This document shows positions 1-6,129 of a stretch of 12,125 bases of DNA, piece by piece. The stretch is taken from the NCBI GenBank assembly GCA_002403175.1, contig DHHG01000083.1:1-12125 (forward strand). Reading direction: 5' to 3'. The translations under genes and the position numbers were made by a program. The DNA comes from Syntrophaceae bacterium UBA4778. GTDB lineage: Bacteria > Desulfobacterota > Syntrophia > Syntrophales > UBA4778. The notes beneath the pieces are model-generated. The model searched no databases. It was not told where the DNA came from and was given only the letters and a program-made list of their open reading frames with translations. Every line of letters starts with the position of its first letter. Position 1 is the stretch's first letter.

Positions 1-1
1 T

Positions 2-1259
2 AACATTTATTTTGAGGCAATTCGAGGGAATGACCTGTCCTCGCTTGACATGGCTTGCCAGGCAATCAGTGCCTGTGTTGCAGATACGGGCAGGGAAGAC
101 CTGTTGAAACACGTGGACAGTCTTTCCGTCGTAAACATATCCGTTGAATCAATGAAACACCCGGAAGAGAGTCTTTGTCGCATGCTCGGGATCAACCCCG
201 TCGTGCGCGAACAAACCTCCGTCAGCGGGACATCGCCTCAGTGGCTGGTCAACCGAGCGGCGGATAAAATCGCAGCAGGTGAAATAAAAATGGCACTGCT
301 GGTAGGCCTCCAAATGAGCCTTGGCCGTTATCGTAAGTTCCTGGCCGACTATTACAAATCAATGGCCCAAATCGCCGAGGGCAACCCACTGGCTTGGTCT
401 AATCAGGGGGAAAAAAACAGAAGACAATGTCACCATTCCCACTGAAAAAAACCCTTATTTCAATTTTCCCTATACCAAATATATGAACCCTAACCCCAGG
501 GTGAATCAGGCTGCGGCGGTTGTTCTAACAGATACAAATACGGCCCGGAAGCTCTCCATTCCCAGAGATAAGTGGGTATTTCCTCATGGAGGCGCTGATG
601 CCACAGATAAGTGGTTCATTTCCGAAAGGATCAATTATTACTCCTCACCCGCAATCCGGATGAACGTTGCGGAATCTCTGAAATACGCCGGACTGGATTT
701 GTCAGGAATCCATTTCTTCGATCTCTACAGCTGTTTCCCGTGTGCCGTCATAATATCCGCACTCGAAATAGGATTGGACATCAATAGCCTTCCCCCTCTG
801 AGTATCACGGGAGGGCTGTCTTACTTCGGAGGTCCGGGCAGCAATTACGTCATGCATGCCATCGCGCACGCGGTTGCTCGGCTGAGAAAGAATCCCGAAC
901 AATTCGGCCTCATCACAGGCAATGGCTGGTATCTGACGAAACACTCCACAGGAATTTACAGCGGGATTGAACCCAAGCGGCCATGGGACCGAAAGACCAT
1001 GAAGGCAATTCAACCTGTAATAGACGCAATGCCCTCCCCTGTGTTCTGCGAAAGACCGAAGGGTCAGGTCACGATAGAAACCTATACGGTATTGCACGAT
1101 TTAATTAAAGAGGGCCCTGTCGCCGTGATCATCGGGAAATTAGATTCAGGTGCCAGATGCATGGCTTTATCCGGCAAAGATCTTGACCTGGCTTTCCGGC
1201 CGGAATCGCCCGACGCGACTGACACTCGTCGGCCCAGAAAATCATCCTGCTCCATATGA
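2..1259 (+). pseudogene. Thiolase-like protein (TLP1/SCP-x type), 5'-truncated by window edge and frameshifted
   Basis: The reading frame is already open at base 2, so the true start lies before the window. Frame 2 runs to a stop at 443-445. The rest of the same protein continues in frame 3 from about position 410 to the stop at 1257-1259. Removing one base from the G5A7 run at 406-417 joins them smoothly (…SNQGEK/TEDNVTIP…). Thiolase-fold landmarks are LVNRAADKIAAGE (near 241-280), DLYSCFPCAVI (about 720-755), GGLSYFGGPGSNYVMHA (about 810-860) and TGNGWYLTKHSTGIYS (about 917-965). A C-terminal segment beginning GQVTIETYTVLHD (from about 1063) resembles the extra C-terminal domain of TLP1 thiolase-like proteins. 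The usual nucleophile Cys position reads VSGTSPQ, without Cys, as in the non-condensing TLP branch. Family assignment is good; substrate unknown. The break could be a real mutation, slippage or a homopolymer sequencing error. Confidence 0.75.
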
Positions 1260-1422
1260 CAGGCATTTTTGTAAGTATCCTGATGCTGAGGTTAAAGGGT
1301 CAAGGCGAGATGCCTGTGAAGAAACCCTTATATTCCGGGGGAAACGTCATGGCTATTCGGGATGAACTCAGGAGTGGACATACAGCAATACAAATAGTGA
1401 TCTTTTCCTTCAGCTAATGGGG

Positions 1423-1455
1423 TAGAGTGTTAACTCTAGGTGAACTCTTTTTTTT
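1423..1455 (+). terminator. Possible weak terminator after the thiolase-like gene
   Basis: A perfect 6-bp stem (TAGAGT, loop GTTA, ACTCTA; 1423-1438) is followed ten bases later by eight T residues (1448-1455). A second ACTCT at 1444-1448 directly abuts the T-run and could pair instead with AGAGT at 1424-1428. The stem is short and AT-rich, so it would be weak for an intrinsic terminator. The call rests mainly on the T-run and the position about 165 bases after the thiolase-like stop codon. Confidence 0.3.
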
Positions 1456-1837
1456 ATTCTGAAGAACTATCCGCATAGCTGAAGTTTGGTCCCGGAACCA
1501 GAGCTGGTCTGGAAAACTGGACAGGTGCATAAGTGAGAGTCTGGGATTAAGCCACTCTTTGAGTGGTAGATTGCAAATCCACCCGATTCAAAAATCCACA
1601 TAAATAGATCTCCTGCTGGAAATTCAATATAAATTGACATCTCAATCTACATCTGATAATTGCCTCTAAAGAGCGGAACTGGGGGGATTCGCTTTGACCT
1701 TTGTTAACCTCTATTTCTAATCTCTGTCCCTGACCCATATTTGAAGGAATGAGGGGATCCCTTCTAAGGACGAGCTTTCGATAGCTAACCTTTCGCATAT
1801 ACAAGAAAGCATTATCATATTTAGTTCTTTTTGACGC

Positions 1838-1850
1838 TGTTCTTAGAACA
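1838..1850. promoter_or_regulatory. Perfect 13-bp palindrome upstream of the sigma54 activator gene (candidate operator)
   Basis: TGTTCT-T-AGAACA is a perfect inverted repeat (6-1-6) centred about 48 bases before the activator start codon. It directly follows TTGACG at 1831-1836, a plausible -35 hexamer. No good -10 is seen at 17 bases (the region is T-rich, then TAACTAT at 1859-1865), so the promoter call itself is weak. A repressor or autoregulatory site between or over promoter elements would fit this position. That role is inferred. Confidence 0.35.
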
Positions 1851-1891
1851 TGCGTTTTTAACTATGCTGAAAACCAGAAGGAAATGCTTGA

Positions 1892-3838
1892 ATGAGGGAA
1901 CAGATTAAAAAAGGCGATGTCTCCGGGGACAATGCTGCATTTATTAATGACCTGTCCAATATGTTAGATCATCTTCTGCAGGACAAAAACCTTCGGAATA
2001 ATAGTGCGCTTAAAACATTTATTGATAAAACGAGAGAAGGAATAGAGAAGGGAAAGAAAATCGATCAGGACCTGACAACTGAAAAGATTTTTTCAAAGGC
2101 CGTCATAGAAGCGATACCGGAATTGTTTTATGTCCTGGATGAAAATCTCAGAGTGATTCGATGGAATAAAAATGTTGAATCGATGACCGGATACCCGGCT
2201 GATAAAATATCAAAGTATGCTCCGGAATTTTCTGCTGATGAAGATGTCTTGCTCGTGAAAGAGTGGCTCAAAGAAGTTTCATTGAAGGGCAAATCGACTT
2301 TGTATTCAAAATATAAGTATTATGACGGAACCGTTCACCCATACTTCTGGACCGGCGTAAAGACGACAATTGAAGGAAAAGAATATCATATCGGCGTAGG
2401 CGTCGACTGCTCAGAGATAGAAAAAATCAAGGAGTCATTAAAAGAAAGCGAAGAAAGGCTCTCCCTGGCAGCGGATTCCGCAGGGGCTGGATTGTGGGCC
2501 ATGGACTTCAAAACGGGTCTCCTGTGGATGACGCCGATTTGTATGGGGTTGCATTGCTTAGGTTCGGATTCCGCGATGCAGTACGATACCCTGCTCAATT
2601 CCATTCACAGGGCGGATAGAAAGAAATTTGCCGACGCTGTTCGGAACACAATGAAAACGGGCCAGGCTCTAAGGACGGAATATCGGGTTGCCCTTCCCAA
2701 AAATCAATGCCGCTGGATTAGCGTCAGAGGTCGGCTGTTCTACTCTACGCAAGGGGAACGCGAACGGCTTACCGGTGTTTCCATAGATATAACCGATCGC
2801 AAAATGATGGAAAACCAACTCAAGGAGCAAATGGAGGAGGTTGTCGCACTAAAAAAGCAGCTTGAGAAAGACAATGTTTACCTGCGCGAGGAAGTAAAAC
2901 AGCTCTCTGATCATGAAGGAGTTATCGGTGAAAGTGAAGCTTTCAAAGAGGTCTTAACGAAGGCTTCGCAAGTTGCCAAAACCAATTCTACCGTTCTCAT
3001 TCTCGGTGAAACCGGTACCGGCAAAGAAGTGCTTGCCAGGCTGATCCACAATCTGAGCAGCCGGCGCGACCGGCCGCTGATTACTGTCAATTGTGCATCC
3101 CTGCCGCCTTCCCTTATCGAAGGGGAATTGTTCGGGCGCGAAAAGGGGGCGTACACGGGAGCGCTGACAAAAATGAACGGTCGTTTCGAAATGGCCAATG
3201 GCTCGACATTGTTCCTGGATGAAATAGGCGAACTGCCCTATGAGTTGCAGGGAAAGCTATTGCGGGCTATTGAACTTGGCCAGTTTGAGCGCCTTGGATC
3301 GACCAGGACGATGCAGGTGAATGTGCGAATTATAGCCGCGACCAATCGCGATCTGGCCAAAGCGATCAAGGAAGACAGATTCCGAAAAGACCTCTATTAC
3401 AGACTTAATGTGTTCCCCATCAATATTCCTCCCCTGCGCGAACGACCGGAGGATATCCCCTGTCTTGTTCAAGCGTTTGTGCGGCATTACGAGAATGTAC
3501 TTGGTAAGCGTATTGAAAACATTCCGGCAAAAACAATGGAGGCCCTTAGGGAACATATGTGGAGTGGGAATGTCAGGGAATTAAAAAATGTCATCGAGCG
3601 CGCAATGATCATCAGCAATAAAACTCTCAATGTAATGCTGCCGAGTATGCCGATTGAAGAGGCAAATGAAAGTTACGACAAATTGGAAGATTTAGAGCGC
3701 AAGCACATCATCAATGTACTGGAGAGGACTCGCTGGCGCATATCAGGTGCCAACGGTGCCGCAAAAATCTTAGGACTTAAAAGAACAACGCTTATCTATA
3801 GAATGAAGGCACTCGGCATCGATATTCGTGAGAAGTGA
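1892..3838 (+). CDS. Sigma54-dependent transcriptional activator with two PAS domains
   Basis: The protein has 648 residues. It is a bacterial enhancer-binding protein that uses ATP hydrolysis to open sigma54-RNA polymerase promoters. Domains in order: an unassigned N-terminus (1-65); PAS 1 (about 66-175, FYVLDENLRVIRWN); PAS 2 of PAS_3 type (about 187-303, ending GVSIDITDRK); a coiled-coil linker (about 304-338); the AAA+ domain (about 342-575) with Walker A GETGTGKE at 372-379, the sigma54-contacting loop as GAYTGA at 419-424 (the Tyr form of GAFTGA) and Walker B TLFLDEIGE at 439-447; and a Fis-type HTH (about 617-640). There is no receiver domain, so it probably senses a ligand or redox state directly through the PAS domains. 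The start is supported by AGAAGGA at 1876-1882, nine bases upstream. The next gene cluster downstream carries a sigma54 promoter, its probable target. Confidence 0.95.
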   Translation: MREQIKKGDVSGDNAAFINDLSNMLDHLLQDKNLRNNSALKTFIDKTREGIEKGKKIDQDLTTEKIFSKAVIEAIPELFYVLDENLRVIRWNKNVESMTGYPADKISKYAPEFSADEDVLLVKEWLKEVSLKGKSTLYSKYKYYDGTVHPYFWTGVKTTIEGKEYHIGVGVDCSEIEKIKESLKESEERLSLAADSAGAGLWAMDFKTGLLWMTPICMGLHCLGSDSAMQYDTLLNSIHRADRKKFADAVRNTMKTGQALRTEYRVALPKNQCRWISVRGRLFYSTQGERERLTGVSIDITDRKMMENQLKEQMEEVVALKKQLEKDNVYLREEVKQLSDHEGVIGESEAFKEVLTKASQVAKTNSTVLILGETGTGKEVLARLIHNLSSRRDRPLITVNCASLPPSLIEGELFGREKGAYTGALTKMNGRFEMANGSTLFLDEIGELPYELQGKLLRAIELGQFERLGSTRTMQVNVRIIAATNRDLAKAIKEDRFRKDLYYRLNVFPINIPPLRERPEDIPCLVQAFVRHYENVLGKRIENIPAKTMEALREHMWSGNVRELKNVIERAMIISNKTLNVMLPSMPIEEANESYDKLEDLERKHIINVLERTRWRISGANGAAKILGLKRTTLIYRMKALGIDIREK

Positions 3839-3882
3839 TTTCTATCCTTCCCAATAGCAGCCGGGACCTGCGTGAATCCGAC

Positions 3883-3998
3883 AGCGAGCGCATTCCCCGC
3901 TGCTTGCGGCGGGGTAAGCGAGCGAATCATGTTTAAAACATTTCCCTAAGGATCGGAGGTTCGCCGGAGCTTGCTCCGGTGGACCTTCAATCCGGCGA
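3883..3998. repeat. Cluster of three hairpins with CTTG loops (REP-like element / possible terminator)
   Basis: This sits 45 bases after the activator stop codon. Hairpin 1 (3895-3914) has CCCCGC/GCGGGG arms that extend inward to a CTTG loop, and it is flanked by direct AGCGAGCG repeats (3883-3890 and 3917-3924). Next is a perfect palindrome ATGTTT-A-AAACAT (3929-3941). Hairpin 2 (3957-3986) is a 13-bp stem with two G-T pairs and again a CTTG loop; its core is CCGGAG-CTTG-CTCCGG. An alternative perfect pairing, TCGCCGGA (3961-3968) with TCCGGCGA (3991-3998), would compete with hairpin 2. GC-rich stems with matching loops between genes suggest a dispersed REP-type repeat that may also stop transcription. 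No T-run follows. Whether it is repeated elsewhere in the genome cannot be seen here. Confidence 0.55.
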
Positions 3999-4159
3999 TT
4001 TTCATTTTGCCAAAATATAATTTGCATATCCTTTCTATTGCAACACTCAACAGCCCTATCGAGTTCTGGGATGGGTCGCTCTATAAGCCTGTTCCGTTGA
4101 CTATTCACCCCTGAAGCATAAGCTGTCTTTTCAGAATTGAACTTTATCATCTCACTACC

Positions 4160-4180
4160 ACTCGAACTCTCTATTCGAGT
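4160..4180. promoter_or_regulatory. Inverted repeat ACTCGAA-N7-TTCGAGT, candidate upstream activator site
   Basis: A perfect 7-bp inverted repeat with a 7-bp spacer (arms 4160-4166 and 4174-4180) lies with its centre about 160 bases before the start of transcription predicted from the sigma54 promoter at 4306. That is the usual distance for enhancer sites of sigma54 activators. An extra half-site, TCGAGTT, occurs at 4059-4065, and a second short inverted repeat, GACAA-T-TTGTC, follows at 4186-4196. Binding by the activator at 1892-3838 is inferred from position and symmetry. Confidence 0.45.
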
Positions 4181-4305
4181 TATTCGACAATTTGTCAAAA
4201 TATTTAGACAGTAAATTCCTTTCTTCATTTCACCCTTTGTTTGCTAATTAGAATATCTTTTTTCATTTCAACATCTTACATTCATCATCTTTGCTTTTCC
4301 CTGCT

Positions 4306-4321
4306 TGGCACAAATCCAGCA
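4306..4321 (+). promoter_or_regulatory. Sigma54 (-24/-12) promoter of the operon
   Basis: The sequence TGGCAC-AAATC-CAGCA matches the sigma54 consensus TGGCAC-N5-TTGCW. The -24 element TGGCAC is perfect. GG at 4307-4308 and GC at 4319-4320 have the required 10-base spacing. The -12 element deviates only as CAGCA instead of TTGCA. Transcription would begin near 4332, leaving a leader of about 80 bases before the first gene at 4415. A sigma54 activator gene immediately upstream strengthens the call. Confidence 0.8.
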
Positions 4322-4414
4322 CTATGGATCAGCAGGCTAGAGTGAATCACATCTTTTTCATAGGGCATGCATTCTATCAATTCAGCCGCTCATTAACAGG
4401 TAAAGGAAATCTGA

Positions 4415-4771
4415 ATGGAACATTCAATTGTTCGGATAGTGCTGGATGTAAATAAAAAATCGGAAGCGTTGGACATACTGCGTCGGCTTGCTGTGCAGAC
4501 GAGGAGAAAAGCAGGGTGCATCAGATGCGACATTTATAAAAGCTTGGAGGACAACAATTCAATCTTGATAGAGCAATTATGGCGGAGCAGGAAGGACCTG
4601 TACGCTCATCTTCGTTCGAATGATTGCAAGAACCTGCTCTTTGTATTCGAAATGGCGCAATCTGAACCTATTATGGAATTTCATTCAATCATCAGTTCCG
4701 AAGGTCTTGAATTAGTAAAGAAGGCACGCAACAGCAGTTGGGCGAAAAATCAGGATCAATTGAAAATATAA
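4415..4771 (+). CDS. Antibiotic biosynthesis monooxygenase (ABM)-fold small protein
   Basis: The protein has 118 residues and is the first gene of the operon. The pattern matches the ABM/YgiN family of small dimeric ferredoxin-like proteins: an N-terminal strand (IVRIVLDV), helix (KSEALDILRRLA), strand after AGCIRCDIYKSLEDNN, then SILIEQLWRSRKDLYAHLRS, followed by a helix and a last strand near MEFHSI. Members include cofactor-free quinol monooxygenases, but many have other or unknown roles. An oxygenase role is unlikely if the host is anaerobic, so a binding, isomerase or protective role is more plausible (inference). AAAGGA at about 4402-4407 acts as ribosome binding site. The GMC gene begins 30 bases after its stop codon, and both should be transcribed from the promoter at 4306. 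Confidence 0.75.
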   Translation: MEHSIVRIVLDVNKKSEALDILRRLAVQTRRKAGCIRCDIYKSLEDNNSILIEQLWRSRKDLYAHLRSNDCKNLLFVFEMAQSEPIMEFHSIISSEGLELVKKARNSSWAKNQDQLKI

Positions 4772-4801
4772 TCCTGAATACATAGGGAGGAGTACAAAGG
4801 C

Positions 4802-6103
4802 ATGAAAGAGAATTTTGGGGGTGGTTTTGAAAAGAGTTATGACCTGATTGTAGTAGGTACAGGGGCGGGAGGGGCCACTGTTGCCAGAGAAATGTCGAAG
4901 CGAGGGAAAAAGGTTCTGATGTTGGAGCAGGGTCCCCATCGCGAGCCGGATGGTTCGATCCTGTCGACAATGAAAGATGAGCAGACATATGTCACTCCAC
5001 AGATGTGTGGGGTTGTAAGGGCCAAGTGTACGGGAGGCTCTACCTTGTATTATTACGGTTCCGCGATTTACCCGCCGATCGATAGATATAAGCCTTTTGG
5101 ATTGGACCTGAAGGAGGATGCCGATGAGATGTATAGAGATCTGTATTTCCTCGGGCCTCTCAAAGAACACATGATTTCGAATATGTCCAAGGCGATTATG
5201 GAAAGCGCTTGTTCGTTGGGACACAACTGGGCGCCTATCGACAAATTCATTATCCAGGACAGATGGACCCCCGATTATGAATTCTCTGTCAGCGACCCCA
5301 GAGACGTGAAGTGGAGCGCCCTTATGTATGTCCGGGAGGCGATGCTGAACGGGGCCAAACTCTTGAACCATGCGAAGGTCACCAGAGTGCTGTTGGAGAA
5401 CAAGAAGGCTGTTGGTGTGGAATTCAAACAGAAAGGGGTAACGCATAAAGTCAATGCATCCAAGGTGGTCCTGGCAGGAGGAGGAATGTCAACTCCTTTG
5501 TTTCTCAGGGATCTCGGCGTGAAAGGTGTCGGGAGAGACTATTTCGTAGATCCTTTTGTCGATGTTGTCGGGGAGCATAGGACCCTGTCCAGAGATAGAG
5601 AAATTCCCATGTCGTGCGGATGTAATTTTACCGACGATGGATATTTCATGACGGATCTGCAGATACCTTCCAGAGTGCAGGAAAGCATGCTGGCATCACA
5701 GGTGGGAAGGTTCGACCAGATGTTCAAGCAAAAGCATACGATGGGTATCATGATCAAATTAAAAGATAGCTTGGGGGGTACATTGGGGAAAAATGGCTGG
5801 CCACTTAAGAACCTTTCCCTTGAGGACAGGAAAAGACTGAAAGAGGGAGCGGCAAAGGCGAAGAAGATCCTTCAGAAGCTCGGATGCAAAAGTATGTACA
5901 CAACATACTATCTTGCTGCCCATCCCGGCGGAACGGTGAAAATTGGTGAGTTCCTGGATTCCAATCTGAAAACCCAGTTCGATAATCTGTATGTTTGCGA
6001 TTCGTCAGTAATTCCGGTGCCCTGCGGGCTTCCGCCCGTTACCCAGATTATTACCCTTGGTAAATACCTCTCGAGACATTTGGCGGGAGTAAATAATAAT
6101 TGA
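4802..6103 (+). CDS. GMC-family FAD-dependent oxidoreductase (short form)
   Basis: The protein has 433 residues and is likely cytoplasmic, with no signal peptide. The N-terminal Rossmann motif VVGTGAGGATVAREM (GxGxxG at 19-24), followed by VLMLEQG, binds FAD. CTGGST at 76-81 matches the GMC GGxS loop region. The C-terminus has AAHPGGTVKIG (His374 as the probable catalytic base) and NLYVCDSSVIP (395-405), the conserved FAD-contacting segment. In the following stretch, GLPPVTQII, a proline (411) stands where many GMC enzymes have the second catalytic Asn or His. The protein is shorter than most GMC alcohol dehydrogenases (500-600 residues). The family oxidises alcohols or ring C-H/C-OH groups and passes electrons to an acceptor. 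Here it may oxidise an alicyclic or hydroxylated intermediate (inference). A strong GGGAGGAG at 4785-4792 sets the start. Confidence 0.88.
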   Translation: MKENFGGGFEKSYDLIVVGTGAGGATVAREMSKRGKKVLMLEQGPHREPDGSILSTMKDEQTYVTPQMCGVVRAKCTGGSTLYYYGSAIYPPIDRYKPFGLDLKEDADEMYRDLYFLGPLKEHMISNMSKAIMESACSLGHNWAPIDKFIIQDRWTPDYEFSVSDPRDVKWSALMYVREAMLNGAKLLNHAKVTRVLLENKKAVGVEFKQKGVTHKVNASKVVLAGGGMSTPLFLRDLGVKGVGRDYFVDPFVDVVGEHRTLSRDREIPMSCGCNFTDDGYFMTDLQIPSRVQESMLASQVGRFDQMFKQKHTMGIMIKLKDSLGGTLGKNGWPLKNLSLEDRKRLKEGAAKAKKILQKLGCKSMYTTYYLAAHPGGTVKIGEFLDSNLKTQFDNLYVCDSSVIPVPCGLPPVTQIITLGKYLSRHLAGVNNN

Positions 6104-6129
6104 TTGCTGAGTGAAAGGAGATGGGTTGC

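Larger units (their letters stand above)
1260..1891. other. Long intergenic region without a convincing gene
   Basis: I see no credible protein gene in these 632 bases. A 22-codon reading frame at 1349-1417 (MAIRDELRSG…) has a purine-rich stretch before it (GGGGGA at 1337-1342) and could be the remnant of a following gene, but it is too short to identify. Structural elements are a small hairpin before a T-run (1423-1455), a near-palindrome TGGT-CCCGGA-ACCA (1487-1500), a perfect CCACTC-TTT-GAGTGG hairpin (1552-1566) and a perfect palindrome near the next gene (1838-1850). An 85-codon reverse-strand frame at 1547-1804 has no recognisable domain and I treat it as chance. Confidence 0.5.

Noticed and set aside
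1540..1600. tRNA-Cys-like string (GAGTGG, then GATTGCAAATC, then ATTCAAAAATC)
   Set aside because: An anticodon-arm-like stretch with a GCA loop is visible, but the stem has a mismatch, the T-arm does not pair and no acceptor stem can be drawn. At most it is a chance resemblance or a very decayed remnant.
1547..1804. Reverse-strand 85-codon reading frame
   Set aside because: No recognisable domain, no clear ribosome binding site and it overlaps intergenic hairpins; length is within chance expectation.
3842..4228. Reverse-strand 128-codon reading frame after the activator gene
   Set aside because: It reads through the hairpin cluster and the candidate regulatory repeats, and the translation has no family resemblance. 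GC-rich palindromes often give spurious frames.
4712..5446. Long reverse-strand frame of 244 codons opposite the ABM and GMC genes
   Set aside because: It is antisense to the clearly coding GMC gene, which has strong motifs and a good ribosome binding site; no independent support.
6121..6129. Upstream ATG as start for the helical protein
   Set aside because: The Shine-Dalgarno sequence ends directly at this ATG (no spacing), whereas the ATG at 6130 has ideal spacing.
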